Source: Moraxellaceae bacterium (GTDB taxonomy: Bacteria > Pseudomonadota > Gammaproteobacteria > Pseudomonadales > Ketobacteraceae). From it: a stretch of DNA of 14,537 bases. The stretch covers positions 1 through 14,537 of the forward strand of contig NVVG01000111.1 of the NCBI GenBank assembly GCA_002402125.1. Reading direction: 5' to 3'. How positions within the stretch are numbered: the stretch's first letter is position 1; every line of letters begins with the position of its first letter. The notes under the pieces were generated by a model, which had not been told where the DNA came from, did not search any database, and saw only the letters and a program-made list of their open reading frames with translations. The position numbers and the translations under genes were made by a program. This document shows positions 1 to 6,305 of this stretch, piece after piece.

Positions 1-1
1 A

Positions 2-193
2 TTATTCTGAAAAATTTGAAGCAAAAGAAACGTGGAAAGAACTTGGGACACCAAAATTAACCTTAGAATATTTTGCGAAAGGAATAAAATAAGCGGCGTA
101 AACCTGTCTTAGCATTGCTGAACGTTTATGTCCAAGTTTTTCACTGAACACATCAAATGTCAGCTTGGAAATATCGATTCCGATCGCTTTCAC
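2..193 (-). pseudogene. IS110-family transposase remnant, internally deleted
   Basis: The 63-codon frame starts with MKAIGIDISKLTFDVF, the typical N-terminus of IS110-family DEDD transposases, including the first acidic catalytic residue in GIDISK. Intact family members have roughly 300-400 residues. After residue 17 the frame jumps to KLGHKRSAMLRQVYAAYF, which resembles the GxKxxxLRxxLYxAA motif of the C-terminal Transposase_20 domain. I infer that an internal deletion joined the two ends. The last 20 or so residues look unrelated and end at a stop near the window edge. No active transposase can come from this frame. It lies just upstream of the cassette array, on the opposite strand to most cassettes. 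The N-terminal call is firm; the C-terminal motif is a memory-based similarity. Confidence 0.6.
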
Positions 194-211
194 ATCTATA
201 ATTTTTGAAGA

Positions 212-225
212 GAAAGTATACTTTC
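212..225. repeat. 14-bp perfect palindrome upstream of the transposase start
   Basis: GAAAGTATACTTTC reads the same on both strands. It sits 19 bp upstream of the start codon of the IS110 remnant, between that codon and the structured region. It could be an operator or a small RNA hairpin at the end of the non-coding left end. The sequence alone does not decide. Confidence 0.4.
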
Positions 226-228
226 GAA

Positions 229-393
229 GACAAGGGGGTAGCGCCGGTAGAACAAGGCACTCGATACTGCTACCTCAAATCAGGTTTGCGCACCTTGAGA
301 ATTGATCGTATTTGGGGACTTAAAAGAGTGGGAACTTGCTATGTTGGTGTGTTCAAAGACACAAGGACTTAGAGAGTCTTATTCCACTCTTTT
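229..393 (-). ncRNA. Possible bridge-RNA-like structured left end of the IS110 remnant
   Basis: Upstream of the transposase start, on its strand, three stem-loops follow one another. Arms 384-393 and 322-331 (CCACTCTTTT with AAAAGAGTGG) close the first. Arms 274-277 with 296-299 and 282-285 with 292-295 form the second. Arms 269-274 and 237-242 (GCTACC with GGTAGC) form the third, with an inner GCC/GGC pair around a large internal loop. IS110-group elements encode their bridge RNA in the non-coding DNA upstream of the transposase, with a 5' stem-loop followed by two loop-bearing hairpins. The position, the size of about 165 nt and the stem order all fit. No covariation or target match could be tested, so this is an inference. 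Confidence 0.35.
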
Positions 394-428
394 GTTCTTT
401 CCGTTTAACTAGTAAATCTAATTGATCG

Positions 429-549
429 CTAACTTAGGTTACCTATACTCTATGCGGATTTATGCTTCGAATGATTTCAATTTTGGATTAACAAATCTAT
501 TCTTAACTTCGAGAATGCAATCTCGGTAGAGAGCCGTACGGTTCACAAT
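429..549 (+). repeat. Cassette-boundary element 1 (attC-like)
   Basis: The 5' box CTAAC is at 429-433 and the conserved block TATGCGGATTTATGCTTCGA at 451-470. A small hairpin GATT-AACA-AATC is at 486-497, the promoter -7 box at 504-511, GAGCCGTACG at 531-540 and the 3' box GTTCACAAT at 541-549. The ATG of the next gene lies inside the 3' box. After the -7 box, CGAGA and TCTCG (510-524) could form a small hairpin in the leader. Confidence 0.6.
483..511 (+). promoter_or_regulatory. Cassette promoter in element 1
   Basis: TTG at 483-485 is followed by an 18-nt spacer and TAACTTCG at 504-511. This fits the Bacteroidota primary sigma pattern TTG-N17-23-TAnnTTTG with one change in the -7 box (TTCG for TTTG). 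The same variant recurs in the other elements. It would drive the membrane protein gene starting at 548 with a leader of about 30 nt. Confidence 0.55.
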
Positions 550-1114
550 GTTAACCCTTAGTGGTAATGAAATATACAATTTGAAAAAAACATTTATCTA
601 TATCATTTTAGCTGTTATACCAATTTTAACTATTTGGTCGATTCCTCATATTACAAATGTTTTAGATGACCTTCTCAGGTACTTTTTCTCCATGGATTTT
701 GTATTGAGGATAAGTAGATATCGATTGTCGTTTGTTACCTATTTCATCTTTGCCTTTTGTTCTGGATATATAATATGGAAATACAAAATCAATTTAAAAT
801 ATCTGTTAATTTCTATCCTCTCTTTAGTTTTAACCGTCTTGCTTCGTGGCAGGTATTATTTTTACTGGTATAAGGCTAGACCTGAATTGAATTTGGATGC
901 TCCTTCATCAACTCCAGAATGCATGTTTGAAAGTAATTACTTGACCTATTGGGACTATCTGTCTAATGGTTGCCACATTACAACAAGCGATTTGATAAGA
1001 GGATTAATCGACAGAACTACTTTTTGGATAATAGTAATACTAATTGTAAAATTGACGTTCGAAGTAGCACAGAACAGAAGGGATATACGTAGACATACAG
1101 AATTATTAGATTAA
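548..1114 (+). CDS. Putative multi-pass membrane protein, function unknown
   Basis: This 188-residue protein has four likely transmembrane segments near residues 15-33, 60-77, 83-100 and 157-173. A hydrophilic stretch at about 108-155 contains two cysteines (C125, C142) that could lie outside the cytoplasmic membrane and pair. The C-terminal tail is charged (RRDIRRHTELLD). I recognise no family. The start is the first ATG after element 1 and overlaps its 3' box, with no Shine-Dalgarno, which is common in Bacteroidota. The gene sits alone between elements 1 and 2, so it is a typical single-gene cassette, probably expressed from the element 1 promoter. Confidence 0.7.
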   Translation: MLTLSGNEIYNLKKTFIYIILAVIPILTIWSIPHITNVLDDLLRYFFSMDFVLRISRYRLSFVTYFIFAFCSGYIIWKYKINLKYLLISILSLVLTVLLRGRYYFYWYKARPELNLDAPSSTPECMFESNYLTYWDYLSNGCHITTSDLIRGLIDRTTFWIIVILIVKLTFEVAQNRRDIRRHTELLD

Positions 1115-1195
1115 AATAGCACCACTAACATATCGGACAAACAATGCTAGTTTTCACATTGAATTGATCATTTTTGGATTAACAAAACTATACTC

Positions 1196-1215
1196 AAAAG
1201 CTTAATGGCTTTTTC
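1196..1215 (+). terminator. Weak hairpin with T-run inside element 2
   Basis: AAAAGC (1196-1201) pairs with GCTTTT (1208-1213) around a 6-nt loop and is followed by one more T and a C. It lies after the membrane protein gene and just before the next -7 box, so it could end the upstream transcript. The stem is short and AT-rich, so this is a weak call. Confidence 0.25.
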
Positions 1216-1216
1216 T

Positions 1217-1224
1217 TATCTTCG
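1217..1224 (+). promoter_or_regulatory. Cassette promoter -7 box in element 2
   Basis: TATCTTCG matches the variant TAnnTTCG box in the same place as in the other elements, followed by the shared GAGAAAA. No TTG lies at the expected 17-23 nt upstream, because the inserted hairpin has displaced the usual TTTTTGG segment. The promoter may therefore be weak. Confidence 0.35.
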
Positions 1225-1290
1225 AGAAAAGAACTTTGAAGTCCGAACAGCGTACTACTTAGATCGTTAGCCACACTTTGCCTAAAAACA

Positions 1291-1950
1291 ATGAAGAAAT
1301 TATTTACTCTCTATGCAATTTTACTTATTACTGGTTGTTCACCGATTATGGGTATTTATGGTATTCGAACTCCAAAGGAATTGAGTGAGAAGAGAATTTA
1401 TAATCATTCAAACAGACTTTCTATTCCAGAAAATGAAGTCTATCAATTAGATACATCATTCTACTCTTTTTTGTTATCCCTTGATACGATTAAAGACCAT
1501 ACATTATCGTCAGATGAATTGCTACAAGAGAAAAGAAATATCAAGAATCAAATTAAGAATCACTACCAACCATTACAAGCTCTTTACTTCAATAAATTCG
1601 GACAATTAGTTTCATTTCAAATAAACTGTTATGCCGGAGGCTTTCCTAATTTAGAATGGGATAGAGATAGCATATTAACAAGCTTTCCTCCAAAGGTTCA
1701 AGCACCTCTGGACTCTCTTGTTGCTGACTCTACATTACTAAGGTATTTGCTCCCGATGTCAAATTCGTCAGAAGTAACAATTGGAGAGTCTGATTACGTC
1801 ATTTTTGTCTTTTGGTGCAAATTTATGGGAAGGCAGAACAAACGTTTCATTCGATTTATTCAAGAAAACAATAAACTATCTACTGAAAATAATATGAAAT
1901 TTGTTTACATCAACGTGGACAATTTTTATGTGTTAAATGATATTTGGTAA
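1291..1950 (+). CDS. Predicted outer-envelope lipoprotein, function unknown
   Basis: The 219-residue product begins with a lipoprotein signal (MKKLFTLYAILLITGC) with the modified cysteine at residue 16. It should be anchored in the periplasm or outer membrane. The C-terminal part, with VIFVFWCKFMGRQNKRFIRF and then VYINVDNF, has the alternating hydrophobic pattern of a thioredoxin-like strand-helix-strand. The redox CxxC motif is absent. I recall similar uncharacterised Bacteroidota lipoproteins with a GRxNK segment, but no function is known to me. It is a single-gene cassette between element 2 and a half element at 1954. The start and end boxes of the unit match (GTTAGC at 1266, GCTAAC at 1959). 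Expression is likely from the element 2 promoter. Confidence 0.75.
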   Translation: MKKLFTLYAILLITGCSPIMGIYGIRTPKELSEKRIYNHSNRLSIPENEVYQLDTSFYSFLLSLDTIKDHTLSSDELLQEKRNIKNQIKNHYQPLQALYFNKFGQLVSFQINCYAGGFPNLEWDRDSILTSFPPKVQAPLDSLVADSTLLRYLLPMSNSSEVTIGESDYVIFVFWCKFMGRQNKRFIRFIQENNKLSTENNMKFVYINVDNFYVLNDIW

Positions 1951-1953
1951 GAA

Positions 1954-1980
1954 ATATAGCTAACAACCACGTTGAAGAAA
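1954..1980 (+). repeat. 5' half of a cassette-boundary element, interrupted
   Basis: ATATAGCTAAC (1954-1964) is the expected 5' box. Its last six bases are the exact reverse complement of the start GTTAGC at 1266. The following AACCACGTTGAAG does not continue into a promoter or 3' box. Instead a uvrA fragment begins by about 2005. The missing 3' half may be the copy at 3001-3083. Confidence 0.45.
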
Positions 1981-2004
1981 AACTCTACATAAAGAGGTAG
2001 AAAA

Positions 2005-2325
2005 GCGCAACGGATCAAACTGACATTGTTCCTTTCAAAAGGAAAATACAGCCCTACTACCCTATTCATTTTTGATGAGCCAACAACAGGACCACATTTT
2101 CACGATGTGAATAAATTGCTCATTGCTTTGACTGAGTTGATTCATGTAGGACATTCCATTATTGTGATTGAGCATAACTTAGGTGTTATCAAATGTGCTG
2201 ATTTCTTTATTGATTTGGGACTTGAAAGCGGAAATGTTATTTCCGCAGGAACTCAAGAAGAAATGGTGAGGGGTAAGAAGAACCATTCAGAACGTTTTTT
2301 GAAGGGCTTTAATAAATCCACGTGA
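2005..2325 (+). pseudogene. UvrA-like ABC ATPase C-terminal fragment
   Basis: The reading frame from AQRIKL (the end of the ABC signature LSGGEAQR) through the Walker B region LFIFDEPTTG, then the IVIEHNLGVIKCADFFIDLG segment, matches the last ATPase domain of the excinuclease subunit UvrA or a UvrA-like paralogue. UvrA has about 940 residues; only about 105 codons remain, with an in-frame stop at 1990-1992. The conserved leucine after DEPTTG is proline here, and the GPEGG segment is shortened to GLESG. No ATP-binding Walker A is present. This is a dead fragment moved next to the cassette array. A TTG at 2026 opens the frame formally but is not a credible start. Confidence 0.75.
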
Positions 2326-2342
2326 TGTTAGATGCTTACGAT

Positions 2343-2876
2343 CTACGCCACTTTTGAAGCCAATTTTTTCATTCGGGCTAGCTTTTCTGCTGAAGGTTTA
2401 CCGGTTTCAGCAAAGACCTTTAGATCAAGCAGGGCGCGATCCAATAAACGGCTAAGATTCTTTTTGAGCATTCCCCCCATCAGAGCCCCCATGAAGGGTT
2501 TCATCTGCATCGTGATTTGAATTTCATCTTTACTTTTTCCATCACCTTCATCTGTGATGATGTGTCGACTGTTCATTTGTGTTACAAATCCTGGCATTCC
2601 TTGATATACGTCGAATGCCATTGTTTGATTAGCATCATCATATTCAGTTATGCGCTCATCTACACTAGTAAAACCTTTTGCACTCAAATCACAAGATCTA
2701 GTATCGCACACAGCTCCCTCAAACTGTCCTTCTCCAAAGGAAGTTGAATGATCGATGGCACTGCTCCATTCTCCTGCTTTTGCAAACCCTGGACCAATTA
2801 TTTCCCATAACTTATCTGCCGAAACATTTACATTTACGGACTTAGACATTTTTACTTCTTTTCGTTTTTCAGACAT
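2343..2876 (-). CDS. SRPBCC (START-like) family protein
   Basis: The 177-residue soluble protein has the N-terminal strand and helix of the SRPBCC fold (VNVNVSADKLWEIIGPGF), a central beta-sheet region (residues about 60-135) and a long C-terminal helix (LSRLLDRALLDLKVFAETG). These proteins form a hydrophobic cavity for lipids or polyketide-like ligands; the ligand here is unknown. Family members often start at MSKSVNVNV, which would put the start at 2849, with AAAGAAG just upstream. I give the longer frame but think 2849 is at least as likely. The gene is inverted relative to the array and follows the uvrA fragment tail to tail. It lies within what looks like one split boundary element, so it may have come in with the uvrA fragment. 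Confidence 0.75.
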   Translation of the reverse strand: MSEKRKEVKMSKSVNVNVSADKLWEIIGPGFAKAGEWSSAIDHSTSFGEGQFEGAVCDTRSCDLSAKGFTSVDERITEYDDANQTMAFDVYQGMPGFVTQMNSRHIITDEGDGKSKDEIQITMQMKPFMGALMGGMLKKNLSRLLDRALLDLKVFAETGKPSAEKLARMKKLASKVA

Positions 2877-2901
2877 AATTTGATGTTTTATGATTCTTCA
2901 T

Positions 2902-2909
2902 TAAAGGTA
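2902..2909 (-). promoter_or_regulatory. Possible -7 box of the SRPBCC gene
   Basis: On the minus strand TACCTTTA matches TAnnTTTG at seven of eight positions and lies 26 bp upstream of the 2876 start. No clear TTG is at the expected distance. The call is tentative. Confidence 0.35.
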
Positions 2910-3000
2910 GGGGGTTCTACTGCACTAAACCTTGTAAAAAGGACCAAAAACTACTCAATTTGGCTCAAAGGTAGCTTTGGCTTCAAGAAATCAAAACTCT

Positions 3001-3083
3001 CTTAAAAAACTATATTTATCTTCGGGAAAATAATTAAGTTCAGTATCCGCACTGAGGTGTAGCCCTGACTGTTATACACAATT
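3001..3083 (+). repeat. 3' half of a cassette-boundary element
   Basis: ACTATATTTATCTTCGGGAA (3009-3028) carries the -7 box TATCTTCG at 3017-3024. ATCCGCACTG lies at about 3045-3054 and the 3' box GTTATACACAATT at 3071-3083, immediately before the ATG at 3084. No matching 5' half is found directly upstream, where the inverted SRPBCC gene starts. It probably belongs with the half element at 1954-1980. Confidence 0.5.
3017..3024 (+). promoter_or_regulatory. Cassette promoter -7 box before the YcxB-like gene
   Basis: TATCTTCG is at the same place relative to the GAGCCGCAC-like and GTTA boxes as in the full elements. No TTG is seen at 17-23 nt upstream; AAAAAACTATATT precedes it. It would start a transcript about 50 nt before the ATG at 3084. 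Confidence 0.4.
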
Positions 3084-3584
3084 ATGTCCGAAACAGATGA
3101 AATCAACATAAAATATTCTGTTGAACGAAAAGAATACGTAATATCTTTCCTTTTCGGCAGCTACAAATCTAAGACAATGATAGTATTATTCTTGGTTGGT
3201 TTTCTGTTCTTAGGGTTGTCACTATATCATCTACCAGAATTGAGACTTGGGGAGTACTTTCCCGTAAGTTTAACGATATCATTTGGTTTAGCCTTCGTTG
3301 TATTTGCTCCTTTCATTCTTGTATGGCTTGGATCAAAAAAATATAGTGTTCATCCAGAGTTATATGAAACTCGTCAACTTACTATCAACTCAGACAATAT
3401 AATTGTGAGGGGACAAACATTCCAGTACACAATTACTACAAATATGATTCATAATTTACAACTGAATCATAAGGTTTATTACTTGACTTCTCCCGAAAAA
3501 ATCTTGCTTATTCCTAGTAGGTGTCTAACTGAAAGTAATAACCTAAAAATCAATGCCATTTTCAGAGAAATCGGCGTAAATTGA
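3084..3584 (+). CDS. YcxB-like membrane protein
   Basis: The 166-residue protein has a short N-terminal polar segment. Two adjacent transmembrane segments follow, at about residues 31-48 and 60-82. The C-terminal cytosolic domain has beta-strand character (RQLTINSDNIIVRGQTFQY and then KILLIPSRCL), the layout of the YcxB-like family. The role of YcxB proteins is not known. The start is the ATG directly after the 3' box GTTATACACAATT, and the TGA stop overlaps the next 5' box. This unit shows the best end match of the window: GTTATACAC at 3071-3079 and GTGTATAAC at 3587-3595 are perfect reverse complements. It is the clearest single-gene cassette here. Confidence 0.75.
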   Translation: MSETDEINIKYSVERKEYVISFLFGSYKSKTMIVLFLVGFLFLGLSLYHLPELRLGEYFPVSLTISFGLAFVVFAPFILVWLGSKKYSVHPELYETRQLTINSDNIIVRGQTFQYTITTNMIHNLQLNHKVYYLTSPEKILLIPSRCLTESNNLKINAIFREIGVN

Positions 3585-3724
3585 ATGTGTATAACCGCAC
3601 CTAGACCAATAAGGGCAACTACTTCGAGAGTTCAATTTTAGATTAACAAATCTATTCTTAACTTCGAGAAAACAACCTCGGTAAAGAGCCGCACGTTATT
3701 TAGCCCGAGTCGTTATGTACAATA
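3584..3724 (+). repeat. Cassette-boundary element 4 (attC-like)
   Basis: The 5' box AATGTGTATAAC is at 3584-3595. The GATTAACAAATC hairpin is at 3641-3652 and the -7 box TAACTTCG at 3659-3666, followed by GAGAAAACAACCTCGG. AAGAGCCGCACG is at 3674-3685 and the 3' box GTTATGTACAATA at 3712-3724. The promoter core is almost identical to elements 1 and 7. Confidence 0.65.
3638..3666 (+). promoter_or_regulatory. Cassette promoter in element 4
   Basis: TTA at 3638-3640 replaces the TTG of element 1 at the same 18-nt distance from TAACTTCG (3659-3666). The leader to the ATG at 3738 would be about 65 nt and contains CGAG and CTCG, which could form a small hairpin. Confidence 0.5.
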
Positions 3725-3737
3725 AAGCAGTGTTTAA

Positions 3738-4562
3738 ATGAATTCAAAAAAATGGATGCTCTTAGCTGTTTTAAGCTTTTGTATTTTAGCAATTTCGGTT
3801 AAAGAAATAAGCTCAAGTATATCATCTTTCGAAATCATCTTTTTTAGATCTATAATTGGCTTATTAATACTTATACTATTTTTCTATCGAAGCTTTCCGA
3901 AAACATCATTCAAAACGATAAAAAAGCATCTATTTAGAAATGTATTCCATCTCTTGGGTCAGTATGGTTGGATAGTTGGAATTACATATTTATCCCTTTC
4001 GGAAGTCACTGCAATCGAGTTCACTGTCCCTATTTGGGTTATTATTATTGCAGCAATATTTTTAGATGAAAGAATAACCAAAATAAAAATCATCTCAATT
4101 GTTCTTGGGTTTATTGGCGTATTAATTATCTTAAAACCAGGTATAGAATTAATCACGCTAAACTCTATAATAGTTCTGGCATCTGCCATTAGCTACGCTA
4201 TAACTCATGTGTTTACAAAAAAGATTGTTAAATCCAGCTCTGCATTGGAAGTCGTGATCATTATGTGTTTGATCCAAATGCCAATTTCTTTCTTTATCGC
4301 CTTACCAGAATGGCACTTCCCTTTACGATCTGACTATTTTTGGCTTTCTCTAGTAGGTATTTCAGCTCTAGTCGCACATTTCAGCTTGGCAAAGGCATTT
4401 CAGAAAAATAATATAAGTGATTTAATTGTGATCGACTATCTACGGCTACCTATTTTGGTACTCGTTGGCATCTTATTTTATAATGAAGAGTTTAGTTATG
4501 CTCTTGTATTAGGAGGAACTCTAATAATAAGCGGCAATTACCTAAATAATAAACGTGCTTGA
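3738..4562 (+). CDS. EamA/DMT-superfamily transporter
   Basis: The 274-residue protein has about ten hydrophobic segments in two tandem halves, each an EamA repeat (residues about 4-132 and 140-270). This is the standard layout and near the usual 280-300 residues of drug/metabolite transporters in the inner membrane. The first half has the signature ITYLSLSEVTAIEFTVPIWV and the second AKAFQKNNISDLIVIDYLRL, matching the EamA pattern of helices before and within the half-repeat junctions. It probably exports a metabolite, but the substrate cannot be read from sequence. It is a single gene between elements 4 and 5. Its last codons overlap the degenerate 5' box CGTGCTTGAC of element 5, so coding and recombination sequence share bases. 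Confidence 0.9.
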   Translation: MNSKKWMLLAVLSFCILAISVKEISSSISSFEIIFFRSIIGLLILILFFYRSFPKTSFKTIKKHLFRNVFHLLGQYGWIVGITYLSLSEVTAIEFTVPIWVIIIAAIFLDERITKIKIISIVLGFIGVLIILKPGIELITLNSIIVLASAISYAITHVFTKKIVKSSSALEVVIIMCLIQMPISFFIALPEWHFPLRSDYFWLSLVGISALVAHFSLAKAFQKNNISDLIVIDYLRLPILVLVGILFYNEEFSYALVLGGTLIISGNYLNNKRA

Positions 4563-4692
4563 CACGGGCTACACCCTAGTGCAGGTTTACGCTTCGGTTT
4601 ATCGGTTCAAACTGAACGAAACTATTCTTACCTTCGAGAAAACAACCTTAATGGAGATCCGCACTGTCTCCACCCTACACATTAACCACAAT
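4554..4692 (+). repeat. Cassette-boundary element 5 (attC-like)
   Basis: A degenerate 5' box CGTGCTTGAC (4554-4563) overlaps the stop codon of the transporter gene. Next come GGGCTACACCC, TAGTGCAGGTTTACGCTTCG (4579-4598), the hairpin GTTCA-AAC-TGAAC (4605-4617) and the -7 box TACCTTCG (4629-4636). GATCCGCACTG and the 3' box ATTAACCACAAT (4681-4692) end the element. AGTGCAGG on the left can pair with CCGCACT on the right, apart from one bulge, as L''/L' do in attC sites. Confidence 0.6.
4629..4636 (+). promoter_or_regulatory. Cassette promoter -7 box in element 5
   Basis: TACCTTCG has the variant TAnnTTCG form and is followed by AGAAAACAACC. The -33 region 20 nt upstream is GGTTC, a poor match to TTG. 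It would drive the secreted-protein gene at 4712 with a leader of about 70 nt. Confidence 0.4.
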
Positions 4693-4711
4693 AGACAATT
4701 ACACACGAAAG

Positions 4712-5656
4712 ATGACTAAAACATTAATTGTAATATTCTCAATATGTTTCGGTTTCGGCTCAATGGCTCAATCGGTAGGGCTTGATACTGTGTATTATGA
4801 AAATTATAGTATCAATAAAAGCATATCTGTCTACGACAGACAAGATTTAAAGAAAGAATTAAAATCAATTAAGAAAGAGCTGAAAGGTGATTCAAATAGA
4901 CATGTAAATTTGTATCGACTAGCAGTCCTTTCACAATTCACATCATCAGGAAAAATTAATAAGAGATATGGTTCATCTATTTCGTTAATTAATGGAGCAT
5001 GTAAACTTAATGATACAATCTCGGAATATTTTATTGTTGCTGCATTCATCAATTCGGAAATTGAAGATTACTACCATGATGAAGGTTCGAACACCTGCCA
5101 AGCGATAAGAATTGCTTCTGAACTCAACCCAGACAAAAGGTATCTCGATTCTTACAACTATCAATATTTATACAGTAGGTGCTTTCCGAAAATTGTCATG
5201 GATTGTCCTAATCTTGAATCAACCGAAGTCAAAACGAATAGAGAGGTCGATATAATAAGTGGAGGTTTTAATGCATACTACGGGCATAAAATGATAAGAC
5301 TAACTTCAGAAATGGCAATGGTCGATGACTCCTTTTATCCAGCTGACAAAATTGATCAATTCAGTAAATTTGTTGATTCTCTAGAGCTAAGATCAAATAC
5401 AGAGTTTCGCTCTGATCACACTTTAAGATTAGAACAGTTTCCAATTTTCTTACAATTAATGTCCATCAATACTGATGCAATTGGGAAATTAGCCGAAGCT
5501 TCTCGTAGAATTGAATGTGGTTATTCAGTACAAACTATTACGGTTAAAGAAGGTGTTGATATTCTTAAATTTGAATTCTATATCCCATCAGAACAAGGAT
5601 ATATAGGGGCGAAATGTGAAAACTTCCTACTCAGGCTTGGAAATATTTTTGAGTAA
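4712..5656 (+). CDS. Secreted or periplasmic protein of unknown function
   Basis: The 314-residue product begins with a Sec signal peptide (MTKTLIVIFSICFGFGSMAQ), likely cleaved after the alanine or glutamine near residue 19-20. The next segment is lysine-rich and helical (KKELKSIKKELKGD, residues about 46-59). The rest is mixed helical with scattered cysteines (near residues 94, 129, 153 and 160) that could form disulphides outside the cytoplasm. No catalytic motif or known domain is visible; a weak tetratricopeptide-like helical pattern in the first half cannot be proved. It is a single-gene cassette. The unit begins with ATTAACCACA at 4681 and ends with TGTGGCTAAC at 5662, which match as reverse complements at eight of ten positions. 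Confidence 0.75.
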   Translation: MTKTLIVIFSICFGFGSMAQSVGLDTVYYENYSINKSISVYDRQDLKKELKSIKKELKGDSNRHVNLYRLAVLSQFTSSGKINKRYGSSISLINGACKLNDTISEYFIVAAFINSEIEDYYHDEGSNTCQAIRIASELNPDKRYLDSYNYQYLYSRCFPKIVMDCPNLESTEVKTNREVDIISGGFNAYYGHKMIRLTSEMAMVDDSFYPADKIDQFSKFVDSLELRSNTEFRSDHTLRLEQFPIFLQLMSINTDAIGKLAEASRRIECGYSVQTITVKEGVDILKFEFYIPSEQGYIGAKCENFLLRLGNIFE

Positions 5657-5661
5657 AAGGA

Positions 5662-5804
5662 TGTGGCTAACGTACGCGACACCCCAATGCACATTTTTAC
5701 GCTTCGATTTATCATTCATAACTGAACGAAACTATTCCTACCTTCGAGAAAACAACCACGGTGAAGAGCCACGCTGTATATAGTACTAACCGTTATAGCC
5801 AATT
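5662..5804 (+). repeat. Cassette-boundary element 6 (attC-like)
   Basis: The 5' box TGTGGCTAAC is at 5662-5671. Then come ACACCCCAATGCACATTTTT (5680-5699), ACGCTTCG, the hairpin TTCA-TAAC-TGAA (5715-5726) and the -7 box TACCTTCG (5739-5746) with AGAAAACAACC. GAGCCACGC (5766-5774) and the 3' box GTTATAGCCAATT (5792-5804) follow. The centre is nearly identical to element 5 (about 35 bp with few changes). Confidence 0.65.
5739..5746 (+). promoter_or_regulatory. Cassette promoter -7 box in element 6
   Basis: TACCTTCG sits in the conserved context CTATTCC-TACCTTCG-AGAAAAC. The -33 region is ATTC rather than TTG. It precedes the small membrane protein gene by about 75 nt. Confidence 0.4.
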
Positions 5805-5822
5805 GGCAAACACTAAATTCAA

Positions 5823-6194
5823 TTGATTCAATTCTCTACATATCTAAAAACACACAGAAATAAGATCATTTGGATTTCATCCATTCTTGTAATCATGCTC
5901 TACTGTTGGGTATACATCAATAAGCGAATAAATCATGAAATGGTTCGTAACAAATTTGGAAATGAAATTAGATGTCAATTAAGACCACAATTTAGCGGAC
6001 CACTAGTTTTTGTTAATATGGCAGTAATTAAGGGGAGCAATAAACCTGAAGAAGAGAGGGAAAAAGAAATAGATGAGCTAATGAAAGCAGTTATAGATCA
6101 CCACTCAAAAGTGGAGAGACTAAATGATTTTAATAGAGTTGTGTTTTGGATTCCAAGAAAAGCTGAAGAATATTACTGGGATTTACTTGAATAA
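5823..6194 (+). CDS. Small single-pass membrane protein, function unknown
   Basis: The frame encodes up to 123 residues with one transmembrane segment at about residues 14-32 (IIWISSILVIMLYCWVYI), preceded by basic residues. This predicts an N-in anchor with a C-terminal domain of about 90 residues outside the membrane. That domain has a charged helix (KPEEEREKEIDELMKAVIDH) and ends in VVFWIPRKAEEYYWDLLE. The only start that keeps the whole anchor is TTG at 5823; the first ATG lies inside the membrane segment. I accept TTG with moderate confidence. It is a single-gene cassette with matching ends (GTTATAGCC at 5792, GGCTCTAAC at 6199). No family is recognised. Confidence 0.6.
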   Translation: MIQFSTYLKTHRNKIIWISSILVIMLYCWVYINKRINHEMVRNKFGNEIRCQLRPQFSGPLVFVNMAVIKGSNKPEEEREKEIDELMKAVIDHHSKVERLNDFNRVVFWIPRKAEEYYWDLLE

Positions 6195-6198
6195 AACA

Positions 6199-6232
6199 GG
6201 CTCTAACACTATGTGAAATGCATTTTACACTG
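6199..6232 (+). repeat. 5' half of a cassette-boundary element
   Basis: GGCTCTAAC (6199-6207) matches the reverse complement of the unit start GTTATAGCC at eight of nine positions. It is followed by AAATGCATTTTACAC, which resembles the CAATGCACATTTTTAC block of element 6. After about 6232 the similarity stops and no promoter core, GAGCCGCAC or GTTA box follows before the next gene. The 3' half may be the copy at 8011-8060, beyond the hydrolase gene. Confidence 0.45.
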
Positions 6233-6305
6233 CCCCCCTTAGTTGCAATGGATAAAACAAATCACTTCAAATGTGAGCTGATTATTTTACTAAAAAACAT
6301 ACTCA

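Larger units (their letters stand above)
1125..1276 (+). repeat. Cassette-boundary element 2 (attC-like, with extra hairpin)
   Basis: CTAAC is at 1125-1129, an AATGCTAGTTTT block at 1143-1154 and TTTTTGGATTAACAAAACTA at 1171-1190. The -7 box TATCTTCG is at 1217-1224, followed by GAGAAAAGAAC, and the 3' box GTTAGCCACAC is at 1266-1276. About 25 bp more than in elements 1, 4 and 7 lie between the GATTAACA segment and the -7 box. That extra segment contains the hairpin AAAAGC-TTAATG-GCTTTT. Confidence 0.55.

Noticed and set aside
198..369. Open frame around 198-369 on the plus strand with no start codon
   Set aside because: It overlaps the structured left end of the IS110 remnant, has no ATG and resembles no family I know.
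2026..2325. A 99-residue UvrA-like protein from TTG 2026
   Set aside because: It lacks Walker A and most of the ABC signature, has an in-frame stop just upstream and altered key residues. It is a 3' fragment, not a gene.
2326..2342. Shared terminator between the uvrA fragment and the SRPBCC gene
   Set aside because: Only a 5-bp TAGAT/ATCTA pairing with no T-run is present.
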